In this document: positions 24,253 to 32,640 of the stretch, piece by piece
Position numbering within the stretch: position 1 is the stretch's first letter
Layout of the letters: each line of letters starts with the position of its first letter
Source: Microvirga subterranea
GTDB taxonomy: Bacteria; Pseudomonadota; Alphaproteobacteria; Rhizobiales; Beijerinckiaceae
Direction of reading: 5' to 3'
Assembly: GCF_003350535.1 (NCBI RefSeq)
Contig: NZ_QQBB01000007.1
Span: 1-64,000, forward strand
Length of the DNA stretch: 64,000 nucleotides
The notes under the pieces: generated by a model
The model's database searches: none
The model's input: the letters and a program-made list of their open reading frames with translations, nothing else
Told to the model about the DNA's origin: nothing
Made by a program: the position numbers and the translations under genes

Positions 24253-25001
24253 GCGGCGCCCCTCTCGCAAGGAGCCGCATGGGGATCGTAAGCCTCGACC
24301 ATCCGGCGGGCGCGCAGGAGGTTCTCCGGGCTCAGGACCTCCTGTGTCTCGCCCCAGGCCACGGGCTCGCGGGCGATGAGAAGGGTCTGCGGGAAGACGC
24401 GCTTCACCGTGTCGAGGTCGTGCAGCACGGCCACCACGGTGCGGGACTCCGCATGCCAGCGGCGCACCACGTCGAGCAGGTCGGCGGTGGTCTTGGCGTC
24501 GATGGCCGTGAAGGGCTCGTCCAACAGGATGACCGGGGAATCCTGCAGCAGAAGGCGCGCGAAGAGGGCGCGCTGCATCTGGCCGCCGGACAGGGTCGAG
24601 ATCGGCCGGCGCTCGAACCCGATGAGGCCGACGGAGGCGAGCGCCTGCTCGACCCGGGTGCGGTTCTTGGCGCCGATGCCGCCGAACAGGCCGGCGCGGG
24701 ACCAGAGGCCCATGGCGACGAGGTCGTAGACCGAGAGCGGGAAGGAGCGGTCGATCTCGGCCGCCTGCGGCAGATAGGCGATGGGGGCGCCGGCGGCTCC
24801 GGTCAGGTCGATCCGCCCCTCCAGCGGACGCAGGGTGCCGACGATCCCCTTGAGCAACGTCGACTTGCCGGCGCCGTTGGGGCCGACGATCGCCGTCAGG
24901 CTCCCGGAGGCGATCTCGCCGTCGAGGTGATGGACCGCCGGGCGCCGGCCGTAGCCGAGGGTCACCTCATCGAAGCGGATGGCGGCGGAATTCTTGTGCA
25001 T
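24249..25001 (-). CDS. znuC: Zinc ABC transporter ATP-binding protein
   Basis: A 250-aa ATPase with Walker A GPNGAGKST at 40-48, Q-loop YLPQAAEID, signature LSGGQMQRALFARLL, Walker B VILLDEPFTAID and switch His in VLHDLDTV. The AEIDRSFPLSVYDLVAMG segment is a metal-type ABC ATPase hallmark. It is preceded by the small His8 gene with a 3-nt gap and is coupled to znuB by overlap. It energises uptake of zinc delivered by ZnuA. Confidence 0.94.
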   Translation of the reverse strand: MHKNSAAIRFDEVTLGYGRRPAVHHLDGEIASGSLTAIVGPNGAGKSTLLKGIVGTLRPLEGRIDLTGAAGAPIAYLPQAAEIDRSFPLSVYDLVAMGLWSRAGLFGGIGAKNRTRVEQALASVGLIGFERRPISTLSGGQMQRALFARLLLQDSPVILLDEPFTAIDAKTTADLLDVVRRWHAESRTVVAVLHDLDTVKRVFPQTLLIAREPVAWGETQEVLSPENLLRARRMVEAYDPHAAPCERGAA

Positions 25002-25004
25002 CGG

Positions 25005-25160
25005 CTACGCCATGACCAGGAAGACCAGCAGCCACAGCGCACCGAGGAGGACGCCGGCACCCGCAAGCCGCTCCCAGGCCGAGAGGCGCAGGAGCGAGAA
25101 GGTCGGTGCCGCAGCAAGCGCCCGTGGGGCGTGGTGGTGGTGATGGTGGTGATGCGCCAT
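25005..25160 (-). CDS. Tiny His8 single-span membrane protein leading the znu operon
   Basis: A 51-aa product: Met-Ala, then eight consecutive histidines, a short APRALAAAP linker, an amphipathic SLLRLSAWERL piece and one strongly hydrophobic helix (AGAGVLLGALWLLVFLVMA) ending at the C-terminus. The stop lies 3 nt before znuC. The ATG at 25160 has only ACGGA close by; an in-frame GTG at 25190 would add ten residues. A Zur-like palindrome is centred about 50 nt upstream. A tail-anchored protein with a cytoplasmic or periplasmic metal-binding tag is implied. It could be a zinc sensor, a subunit of ZnuB or a leader peptide. Family not recognised. Confidence 0.6.
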   Translation of the reverse strand: MAHHHHHHHHAPRALAAAPTFSLLRLSAWERLAGAGVLLGALWLLVFLVMA

Positions 25161-25199
25161 TCCGTTCAGATAGAACGGATTTTTCGCCACTTCCAGAGG

Positions 25200-25219
25200 G
25201 CGTATAGTATTTTATACGC
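25200..25219 (-). promoter_or_regulatory. Candidate Zur operator upstream of zinc operon
   Basis: GCGTATA - GTATTT - TATACGC: a perfect 7-bp inverted repeat with a 6-nt AT-rich centre, 40 nt upstream of the His8 gene start. Size, symmetry and AT-rich core fit Fur/Zur-family sites, and its place ahead of the znu genes points to Zur. The exact Zur consensus was not compared. Confidence 0.6.
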
Positions 25220-25252
25220 ATTTTTTGGTTGCAGGGTATTTGCCCTGCAACC

Positions 25253-26830
25253 TCAGAAGGCAGGGTGGTACTGGTAGAGCCAGGTCTCGCTCAGGACCTC
25301 ATCGCCGTTGCGCAGGTAGCAGCGCATCTCCACCGGCTCCGTTCCCGTGACCGTCAGGTCGAATTGGGTGCGCCAATGGCCGGGCACGTTGTCGGGCACG
25401 GCCTCGGTCAGGATGTTGGCGAACTCGCCGCGCGACGCGGTCAGCACCGGACGCGGGATGACGCCGCTCGGAAGCTTCGTCAGGGGGGCTCCTAAGAACT
25501 CCACCATGAACTTGCGCACACCCTTCGGCCGGACGGTGCCGGCCTGGCCGCCGTTGCCGAGGCGGGTCGCCACTACGCGGGCGAGCGGCGTCGGATAGGG
25601 CTCCTCGGCCGACCAGTGCATCTTGTAGCGGAACTCGAAGGACTGGCCCGCCTTGGCCGGCTCCGTCGGAACCCACATGGCCACGATGTTGTCGTGGATC
25701 TCATCGTCGGTCGGGATTTCGACGAGCTGGATCGTGCCCTTGCCCCAGCCGCCCTCCGGCTCGATCCAGAGGGAGGGGCGACGGTCGTAATAGACGCCGT
25801 CGAGGTAGTGGTCGAAGTTGCGGTCGCGCTGGAGCAGCCCGAAGCCCTTCGGGTTCTCGTCCGAGAAGGCGGAGGTGATGATCCGCGGCGGGTTGTTGAG
25901 GGGGCGCCAGATCCGCTCGCCGGCGCCGGTCCACATGGCGAGCCCGTCGGAATCGTGGATCTCCGGCCGCCAGTCGATGGCGGTGGCCTTGGCCTTCTCC
26001 GAGTACCAGTACATGGAGGTGAGCGGCGCGATCCCGAGGCGGCTCACGTCCTGGCGCAGGTAGACGGCGGCATCGATGTCCATAACGACGTCGGCGGCGC
26101 GGGTCATGATGAACCGGTAGGCGCCGGTCACGCTCGGGCCGTCGAGGAGCGCATAGACCGTCACGGTATTGGAATCGGGCTGGGGCGTCTCGAAATACAC
26201 GTGGGTGAAGTCGGGGAATTCCTCGTTCTTGCCGAAGACTGCCACGTCGACTGCGAGGCCGCGGGCCGAGAGGCCGTACTGGTAGAGTTCGCCGATGGCG
26301 CGGAAATAGGAGGCTCCCAGGAAGGCGACCCAGTCGTTCTTGCGCCAGTCGAGCTTGCCGTTACGGGACTCCTGGAACCGGAAGCCCGCGAAGCCCGAGT
26401 TGTCGGGCAGCTTGTGGGCCGGGGAATCCGCCGGCATGTCGAAATAGTCGCTGTCGTAGATGATCTCGCGGGCCTGCCCGCCCTCGACCACGTGCATGCG
26501 CACCGGCTTCTGGAAGAAGCGCCCGAGGTGGAAGAACGTGACCGGGAACTGGCTCGGGCCGTTGGCCCAGAGGGCGAGGTCGGTCTTGAACCTGATCTTG
26601 CCGTGCGCGTCGTAGTCGATCTGCTGCAGGACTTCCGGCGCGGGGCGCGGCGGCGCCTCGTAGGGCCGGCTCGCCATGCTCTGCGCGCGCTGCTTCAGGG
26701 CGTCGAACGAGATAGGGGCGGGGGCTCCGACCTTCAGGCTCTCCTGGGCCAGGGCCTTTGTGGAAAAGCCCGTGGCGGCGAGGCCTGCGGTGGCTGTGGC
26801 GAATTGCAGGAACTGACGGCGATCGAACAT
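25253..26830 (-). CDS. Glucan biosynthesis protein, OpgG/OpgD (MdoG) family, second copy
   Basis: A 525-aa periplasmic glucan protein. The start at 26830 opens a twin-arginine-type signal (FDRRQFLQFATATAGLAATGFSTKALA). A frame extending to 26968 adds 46 residues before the signal and is rejected. Family blocks mirror those of the copy at 13521-15074: SFDALKQRAQSMASRPYEAP, FAGFRFQES, GASYFRAIGELYQYGLSARGLA, NPKGFGLLQRDR and the WIEPEGGWGKG segment. One paralogue may act on backbone elongation and the other on decoration or periplasmic processing; which is which cannot be told. The TAXI transporter gene is divergent. Confidence 0.9.
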   Translation of the reverse strand: MFDRRQFLQFATATAGLAATGFSTKALAQESLKVGAPAPISFDALKQRAQSMASRPYEAPPRPAPEVLQQIDYDAHGKIRFKTDLALWANGPSQFPVTFFHLGRFFQKPVRMHVVEGGQAREIIYDSDYFDMPADSPAHKLPDNSGFAGFRFQESRNGKLDWRKNDWVAFLGASYFRAIGELYQYGLSARGLAVDVAVFGKNEEFPDFTHVYFETPQPDSNTVTVYALLDGPSVTGAYRFIMTRAADVVMDIDAAVYLRQDVSRLGIAPLTSMYWYSEKAKATAIDWRPEIHDSDGLAMWTGAGERIWRPLNNPPRIITSAFSDENPKGFGLLQRDRNFDHYLDGVYYDRRPSLWIEPEGGWGKGTIQLVEIPTDDEIHDNIVAMWVPTEPAKAGQSFEFRYKMHWSAEEPYPTPLARVVATRLGNGGQAGTVRPKGVRKFMVEFLGAPLTKLPSGVIPRPVLTASRGEFANILTEAVPDNVPGHWRTQFDLTVTGTEPVEMRCYLRNGDEVLSETWLYQYHPAF

Positions 26831-26987
26831 GGGACGCGATGTATTGACCTGTGGAGACAAGACCCCTACCCACCAAGGCGGCAGGATTAAGACCCTCATA
26901 TCCTCTTGAGGTTTCGACGTCAGCCGCCAAACTAGGCTCACACACAGGCGTCGCGCTGCCGGCGCCACAAAATCAGGGAGCTACGCC

Positions 26988-27956
26988 ATGCGTTCCACCT
27001 TCAAGCGCCGCCTTTTCGGCGCTGCCACGGCCCTCGCGCTCGCGGGAGCCAGCCTGCCCGCCCAGGCGCAGGACTTCATCAACATCCTGACCGGCGGCAC
27101 CTCCGGTGTCTATTACCCGCTCGGTGTGGCCCTCTCCAAAGTCTTCACGGAGAAGATGCAGGGCAGCCGTCCGTCCGTGCAGGCCACGAAGGCGTCGGTC
27201 GAGAACCTCACGCTCCTGCAGCAGGGCAAGGGCGAGATCGGCTTCACCCTGGGCGACAGCCTGGCCATGGGCTGGGCCGGCGACGAGGAGGCGGGCTTCA
27301 AGTCCAAGCTCGACAAGCTGCGCGGCGTCGCGGCCATCTATCCGAACTACATCCAGATCGTGGCCTCGAAGGATTCCGGCATCAAGACGCTGGCGGACCT
27401 CAAGGGCAAGCGCCTCTCCGTCGGCGCGCCGAAATCCGGCACCGAGCTCAACGCCCGGGCGATCCTGCAGGGCGCCGGCCTGACCTACAAGGACCTCGGC
27501 AAGGTCGAGTACCTGCCCTTCGGCGAGTCCGTCGAGCTCATGAAGAACCGCCAGCTCGACGCGACCCTCCAGTCCGCCGGCCTCGGCGTGTCGTCGATCC
27601 GCGACCTCGCCACCTCGGTGCCGATCGTGGTCGTGGAGATCCCGGCCGACATGATCCAGAAGGTCGGAAACCCCTACGTGACCGCCACCATCCCGGCCAA
27701 CACCTACGAGGGCCAGAGCGCTCCGGTCACGACGGCCGCGGTGGTGAACTACCTCGTGACCCATTCGGGCGTGAAGGACGAGACCGTCTACCAGATGACG
27801 AAGTCGCTCTTCGAGAGCCTCCCGGAGCTTGCCGCCGCGCACGCGGCCGCCAAGGACATCAAGCTCGAGAACGCCCTCTCGGGCATGCCGGTGCCCGTGC
27901 ATCCGGGCGCCCAGCGCTACTTCGACGAGAAGGGCGTGAAGAAGCAGGGCTCGTAA
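26988..27956 (+). CDS. TAXI-family TRAP transporter solute-binding protein
   Basis: A 322-aa periplasmic binding protein. The signal peptide RSTFKRRLFGAATALALAGASLPAQA precedes QDFINILTGGTSGVYYPLGVALSKVF, the defining N-terminal block of TAXI proteins. ASKDSGIKTLADLKGKRLSVGAPKSGTELNAR is the ligand-cleft region. Such proteins feed fused DctQM permeases; dicarboxylates or glutamate-like ligands are known or suspected for relatives. GGGAG with 7-nt spacing precedes the ATG. A strong terminator lies between this gene and the permease, which would allow the binding protein to be made in excess. Confidence 0.92.
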   Translation: MRSTFKRRLFGAATALALAGASLPAQAQDFINILTGGTSGVYYPLGVALSKVFTEKMQGSRPSVQATKASVENLTLLQQGKGEIGFTLGDSLAMGWAGDEEAGFKSKLDKLRGVAAIYPNYIQIVASKDSGIKTLADLKGKRLSVGAPKSGTELNARAILQGAGLTYKDLGKVEYLPFGESVELMKNRQLDATLQSAGLGVSSIRDLATSVPIVVVEIPADMIQKVGNPYVTATIPANTYEGQSAPVTTAAVVNYLVTHSGVKDETVYQMTKSLFESLPELAAAHAAAKDIKLENALSGMPVPVHPGAQRYFDEKGVKKQGS

Positions 27957-27980
27957 ACCTTCAATCCATTTGACAAAGCG

Positions 27981-28010
27981 GCCGGGGCGGGTGAACTGCT
28001 CCGGCTTTTT
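27981..28010 (+). terminator. Intrinsic terminator between TAXI binding protein and permease
   Basis: GCCGGGGCGG (27981-27990) pairs with CTGCTCCGGC (27996-28005), a 10-bp stem including two G-U pairs with a GTGAA loop, followed directly by TTTTT. It lies 24 nt after the binding-protein stop and 38 nt before the permease start. It probably attenuates transcription into the permease. Confidence 0.8.
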
Positions 28011-28048
28011 CATGTCAATAATGAAACCCGAACGGGAGATCTCGCGCC

Positions 28049-30343
28049 ATGAGCCAGGGTGTGAACGCGTCTGAAGTCGCTGAACTGGAGGCGCCGTCGA
28101 CGCCTGCCAACCCTGAGCACGGGCTGCCGGAGAATTTCGGCACCGGCCTTCTCGGCACGCTCCTGTTCTGGATTGCGGTCTCCTTCTCCACCTTCCAGAT
28201 CATCACGGCGTTCGGCATCCCGCTCGATCATTCGCTGATCGGCGGCATTTCGATGATCCACATCATCGGCGCGGGATTCGTCGTCTGGGCGGCATGGCTC
28301 GTGGTCTTGCGCATGAGGGGGCGCAACGTCATGGGCGGTCTGCTCGGACTGATCGCCCTGGCCGTGACCTACGGGCTGATCCTGAAGTTCCCGGGGAGCC
28401 TGCCGAGTCAGGTGGTCCGCACGCTGCATGTGGGCTTCCTCTGCCTCGTGGCCGGCGCCATGCTGGCGAACCACAAGGCCCACACCCCGCTGGCCAAGGC
28501 CTTCGGCTGGGCGGTCGGCCTGCTCGGCTTCGCCATCGGGCTCTATCACTGGGCGCTGTACGAGGAACTCCTGATCCGCTCCGGCGAACTGACCCAGCTG
28601 GACCTCGTCGTCGGCATCGCGGCCATCGCGGTCCTGTTCTATCTCGTCTGGCGCGTGATGGGGCCGGCGCTGCCGATCGTCGCAGGAATCTTCCTGGCCT
28701 ACTGCCTGTTCGGCAACTATCTGCCGGCGCCCTTCGATCACCGCGGCTATTCCCTGGAGCAGGTGATCGAGCACATGTCCTTCGGGACCGAGGGGCTCTA
28801 CGCCACGCCGACCCTGGTGTCGGCCACCTACATCTTCCTGTTCATCCTGTTCGGCGCCTTCCTCGAGCGCGCCGGCATGATCCAGCTCTTCACCGACATC
28901 GCCATGGGGGCCTTCGGCGGCGCCCGCGGCGGACCGGCCAAGGTAGCGGTGTTCTCGTCGGCCCTGATGGGCACGATCTCCGGCTCCGGCGTCGCGAACG
29001 TAGTCTCGACCGGCCAGTTCACCATCCCGCTGATGAAGCGTTTCGGCTACAAGCCCGAATTCGCCGGCGGCGTCGAGGCGACGGCGTCGATGGGCGGCCA
29101 GATCATGCCACCCGTCATGGGCGCCGTAGCCTTCATCATGGCCGAGACCATCGACGTGCCTTACGTCGAGATCGTCAAGGCGGCGATCATTCCGGCGATC
29201 CTCTACTACGCCTCGGCCTTCCTGGCCGTGCACCTGGAGGCCGGCAAGTCCGGCCTGATGGGCCTGGCGCGCTCCGAGCTGCCGAGCGCCTGGAGGGCTC
29301 TTCGGGAGAAGTGGCACCTCATCCTGCCGCTGGCGGTTCTGGTTTACCTCCTGTTCTCCGGCTACACGCCGCTCTTCGCAGGCTCCATCGGCCTCGCCCT
29401 GACCGTGGTCCTGATCCTCGCGGGCGCTTTGGCCATGGGGCTGGTGAGCGAGACCATCCGCCTCGTCTTCTGGGTCGGGCTCGGCCTGCTCGCCGCGGCC
29501 TTCCTCTGGGCCGGCGTGACCCTCGTGCTGGTCCTCGTGGCGGCGCTGGTCGTGATCAGCCTCTTCGTGCGCGGCGGTCCCGAGACGCTGGAGGCCTGCC
29601 GCGACGCCCTCGCGGACGGCGCCCGTCAGGCGCTTCCCGTCGGCCTTGCCTGCGCGGTGGTCGGCATCGTGATCGGCACGATGACGCTGACCGGCATCGG
29701 CACGATCTTCGGCAACTGGGTGGTGTCGATCGGCCGTGACTCGCTCATTCTGAGCCTGGTGCTGACCATGTTCGTCAGCCTCGTGCTCGGCATGGGCATT
29801 CCGACGATCCCGAACTACATCATCACCTCGTCGCTGGCGGCTCCCGCGCTCCTGACGCTCGGCGTGCCGCTGATCGTCTCGCACATGTTCGTGTTCTACT
29901 TCGGCATCATGGCGGACCTGACGCCTCCGGTAGCGCTTGCGGCCTTCGCGGCGGCGCCGATCGCGAAAGCTTCAGGCTTCAAGATCGGCTTCCAGGCCTT
30001 GCGCATAGCCCTTCCGGGCTTCGTGATCCCCTACATGGCGGTCTACGATCCGACCCTGATGATGCAGCCGGTGGCGGGGCTCGAAGGCTGGGCCTTCTGG
30101 GCCAGCGTCGCCTACATGGTGGTGAAGGCCGGGCTCGCGGTCCTGCTCTGGGGCATCGCCTCGGTCGGCTATTTCCGTGTTCGCATGCCCTGGTGGGAGC
30201 GCATCGGCGCCGCCATCGCGGCAGGCTTCCTGGTGCTGGCGCTTCCGATCACCGACGAGATCGGCTTCGGCCTCGCGGCGCTCGTCATCGGCTTCCACTA
30301 CTGGCGCAACCGCCAGGCTCCGGCGGTCGCGGCGGGCCGGTGA
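28049..30343 (+). CDS. TRAP transporter fused permease (DctQM type)
   Basis: A 764-aa inner-membrane permease with the small DctQ-like and large DctM domains fused, as usual in TAXI systems. The first 40 residues are soluble and Glu/Ala-rich. Four to five N-terminal helices are followed by the DctM core with GTISGSGVANVVSTGQFTIPLMKRFGY and MPPVMGAVAFIMAE, and late repeats (LVLGMGIPTIPNYIITSS, ADLTPPVALAAFAAAPIA) that carry the Na+/substrate sites. Secondary, cation-driven import. It overlaps the DUF1850 gene start by 4 nt (GTGA). Confidence 0.94.
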   Translation: MSQGVNASEVAELEAPSTPANPEHGLPENFGTGLLGTLLFWIAVSFSTFQIITAFGIPLDHSLIGGISMIHIIGAGFVVWAAWLVVLRMRGRNVMGGLLGLIALAVTYGLILKFPGSLPSQVVRTLHVGFLCLVAGAMLANHKAHTPLAKAFGWAVGLLGFAIGLYHWALYEELLIRSGELTQLDLVVGIAAIAVLFYLVWRVMGPALPIVAGIFLAYCLFGNYLPAPFDHRGYSLEQVIEHMSFGTEGLYATPTLVSATYIFLFILFGAFLERAGMIQLFTDIAMGAFGGARGGPAKVAVFSSALMGTISGSGVANVVSTGQFTIPLMKRFGYKPEFAGGVEATASMGGQIMPPVMGAVAFIMAETIDVPYVEIVKAAIIPAILYYASAFLAVHLEAGKSGLMGLARSELPSAWRALREKWHLILPLAVLVYLLFSGYTPLFAGSIGLALTVVLILAGALAMGLVSETIRLVFWVGLGLLAAAFLWAGVTLVLVLVAALVVISLFVRGGPETLEACRDALADGARQALPVGLACAVVGIVIGTMTLTGIGTIFGNWVVSIGRDSLILSLVLTMFVSLVLGMGIPTIPNYIITSSLAAPALLTLGVPLIVSHMFVFYFGIMADLTPPVALAAFAAAPIAKASGFKIGFQALRIALPGFVIPYMAVYDPTLMMQPVAGLEGWAFWASVAYMVVKAGLAVLLWGIASVGYFRVRMPWWERIGAAIAAGFLVLALPITDEIGFGLAALVIGFHYWRNRQAPAVAAGR

Positions 30344-30708
30344 TCTGCCTCGTCGCCGGCAAGGTGATCGCGCCCCTGATGGCGGGCGCGATCACGCTGG
30401 CCTGGACGCATTCGGTCGAGAAGATCCTCTGGGAGGAGGATTGGCGCTCAGGCGCGGCGGGTCTGGAACTCCTGGAGGCGCGGGTGCGCGGCTCCGGGGC
30501 CGGCATGGAGCCGCCGCCGGAGGCCCGGTTCAAGGAGGGGGTCTATTCCTGGCGCCCCTCGGTGCCGCCTCAGAGGGAGATCGTGCTGCGCCGCTCGGGC
30601 GCCACCGCCGACTGGCGGATCTGCATCGCTGGTCAGTGCCGGCCGATGGACACTTACGTTCCGGCCGAGGCCGACCCGGTCGTCATGAAGCCATGCGAGA
30701 GGCCTTAG
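30340..30708 (+). CDS. DUF1850 protein, TAXI-TRAP partner
   Basis: A 122-aa protein. The GTG start overlaps the permease stop. A hydrophobic N-terminal segment (ICLVAGKVIAPLMAGAITLAW) may be a signal or anchor. The family core follows: THSVEKILWEEDWR, the KEGVYSWRP region and late Cys residues in RICIAGQC and PCER, probably a disulfide. DUF1850 genes are regularly found next to TAXI permeases; their function is unknown. A longer frame starting at 30193 lies inside the permease and is not used. Its stop overlaps the stop of the convergent small membrane-protein gene. Confidence 0.85.
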   Translation: MICLVAGKVIAPLMAGAITLAWTHSVEKILWEEDWRSGAAGLELLEARVRGSGAGMEPPPEARFKEGVYSWRPSVPPQREIVLRRSGATADWRICIAGQCRPMDTYVPAEADPVVMKPCERP

Positions 30709-30962
30709 GCGCGCCCGCTGATCGGCTCGACCGTGGTGCAGCGGCGCCAGAGGTTGAGGAGGATCCAGGCGCCGAAGAGGCTGAACAGCGCCATCAGGAT
30801 GTAGCCGACGACCTCGCCCAGCTCGAACAGTCCCGCGATGGCCCAGCCCGCCGCGATCGCGACCCCGAACACTTCCGTGCCGATCAGGATCATGATGCTG
30901 ACGATGGTGATCAGGTTGCGCCAATTGGTGCCGGTCGGCTGTGCCACGGTCGTGTGCTCCAT
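30705..30962 (-). CDS. Small two-helix membrane protein
   Basis: An 85-aa protein with a polar N-terminus (EHTTVAQPTGTNWRN) and two long hydrophobic helices (LITIVSIMILIGTEVFGVAIAAGWAIAGL in the first half, YILMALFSLFGAWILLNLW in the second). It ends with a short polar tail. Convergent with the DUF1850 gene, sharing 4 nt at the stops. No family recognised by motif; similar short proteins are widespread in Hyphomicrobiales. It could be a small integral membrane stress or transporter-modulating protein, but nothing shows this. Confidence 0.65.
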   Translation of the reverse strand: MEHTTVAQPTGTNWRNLITIVSIMILIGTEVFGVAIAAGWAIAGLFELGEVVGYILMALFSLFGAWILLNLWRRCTTVEPISGRA

Positions 30963-31035
30963 TCTTTGACGGAAGGGACTACCCTAAACGCCCCCTTCGG
31001 TGCAAGTTTCCCCTCCCTCTCATAACGTCACGTCC

Positions 31036-32634
31036 ATGCCCGAAACTCCCGTCTTCTCCACCGCCGCTGTCGCGGCACCCCATACCCTCGCGGCCGAGAC
31101 AGGCCAGACCGTGCTCGCCGCAGGCGGCAACGCCATCGAGGCGATGGTCGCCATGGCGGCCACCATCGCAGTGGTCTACCCGCACATGAACGGGATCGGA
31201 GGCGACGGCTTCTGGCTCGTGCGGGAGCCCAACGGGCGGGTCCACGCCCTCGACGCCTCGGGTCCGGCCGGAGCGCTCGCGACGATCCGGCGCTACCGGG
31301 ACAAAGGCTATGACGCCATTCCGGCCCGCGGAGTGGACGCGTCCCTGACGGTGGCCGGCGCCGTCGGCGGGTGGGAGCTGGCGCTCGAGCTCGCCCGCGC
31401 CCTCGGGGGCCAGATGCCCCTCGACTTGCTGCTGGGGGACGCGATCCGCCATGCCCGCGAAGGATATGCGGTCTCCGGCTCCGAAGCCCGGTTCAGGACG
31501 AGCGAGGAGGCGGCGCTCTACGCGGTCCCGGGCTTTGCGGAGGCCTTCCTGACCGAGGGAAAGCGGACGCCGGCAGGCACCCTGCGCCGAGTGCCCCGTC
31601 TCGCCGACACCCTGGAGCACCTCACCCATACGGGCCTGCGCGACTTCTACCGCGGCGATGTCGGGCGGGAGATCGCGTCCGATCTCGAACGGGCCGGCGC
31701 GCCGATCACGCGCCGGGACCTCGAGACCTATCAGGCGCGGGTCACGAAACCCCTGGAACTGCGCCTTGGCGGCGGAACGGTCTACAACCTGCCGCCGCCC
31801 ACCCAGGGCCTGACCACCCTCATGATCCTCGGGATGTTCGAGCGCCTCGGCTCGTTCCGGGCGGAGACGCCCGAACACCATCACGCCCTCATCGAGGCCT
31901 CGAAGCGGGCTTTCACGATCGGAGACCGGATCGTGGCGGATCCGCTGAACATGGTGCACGACGCAGCGGCGTTCCTGACCGCGTCCGCCCTGGAGCGGGA
32001 AGCTGCCCTGATCGACATGCGCCGGGCCGCGCCCTATCCGCTGCCGCGCTCGCCCGAGGGCGACACGATCTGGATGGGGGCGATCGACAAGGACGGCCTC
32101 GCGGTGTCCTACATCCAGTCGGTCTTCTGGGCGTTCGGCTCGGGCTGCGTCCTGCCGGCGACCGGCATCCACTGGCACAACCGGGGCGCCGCCTTCTCCC
32201 TCGACCCGGCAAGCCGCAACCGGCTCGAGCCGGGCCGCAAGCCATTCCACACCCTCAACCCGCCGCTCGCCGTGTTCGACGACGGGCGGGTCCTGTCCTT
32301 CGGCACCATGGGCGGGGAGACGCAGCCGCAGATCCTCGGCCAGATCTTCACGCGCTATGCGAATTTCGGCATGGGGCTTGCGGATGCGGTCGATGCGCCG
32401 CGCTGGCTGCTCGACAAGGGCAAGGGTATCGCGCCCGCGTTGGTCAGGCTCGAGGGTCGCTTCGACCCGGGCCTCGTCCGGGGACTTTCAGCCCTCGGGC
32501 ACGAGGTGTCGGAGCTCACCGAACCCTACATCGACAATTTCGGCCATGCCGGGATGCTGGTGCGCCACCCGCGTAACGGCCGGGTCGAGGCGACGCACGA
32601 TCCCAGGTCGGATGGCGGCGCCCTGGGGCTGTGA
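31036..32634 (+). CDS. Gamma-glutamyltransferase-family enzyme without signal peptide
   Basis: A 532-aa Ntn-hydrolase of the GGT family. The N-terminal block PHTLAAETGQTVLAAGGNAIEAMVA and HMNGIGGDGFWLV match the large subunit. The autoprocessing Thr is Thr344 in EGDTIWMGAIDKDG, and the small subunit carries NPPLAVFDDGRVLSFGTMGGETQPQ. No signal peptide is present, so it should be cytoplasmic, like oxamate amidohydrolase HpxW or glutaryl-acylase-like relatives rather than the periplasmic glutathione enzyme. The ATG at 31036 is preferred over an upstream GTG at 31000, though neither has a good ribosome-binding site. Confidence 0.85.
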   Translation: MPETPVFSTAAVAAPHTLAAETGQTVLAAGGNAIEAMVAMAATIAVVYPHMNGIGGDGFWLVREPNGRVHALDASGPAGALATIRRYRDKGYDAIPARGVDASLTVAGAVGGWELALELARALGGQMPLDLLLGDAIRHAREGYAVSGSEARFRTSEEAALYAVPGFAEAFLTEGKRTPAGTLRRVPRLADTLEHLTHTGLRDFYRGDVGREIASDLERAGAPITRRDLETYQARVTKPLELRLGGGTVYNLPPPTQGLTTLMILGMFERLGSFRAETPEHHHALIEASKRAFTIGDRIVADPLNMVHDAAAFLTASALEREAALIDMRRAAPYPLPRSPEGDTIWMGAIDKDGLAVSYIQSVFWAFGSGCVLPATGIHWHNRGAAFSLDPASRNRLEPGRKPFHTLNPPLAVFDDGRVLSFGTMGGETQPQILGQIFTRYANFGMGLADAVDAPRWLLDKGKGIAPALVRLEGRFDPGLVRGLSALGHEVSELTEPYIDNFGHAGMLVRHPRNGRVEATHDPRSDGGALGL

Positions 32635-32640
32635 GGCTGC

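Noticed and set aside
25119-25160. His8 coding tract as possible vector or expression-tag contamination
   Set aside because: The tract is embedded in continuous genomic sequence, is followed by a membrane helix in the same frame and sits between a Zur-like palindrome and znuC; nothing vector-like surrounds it.
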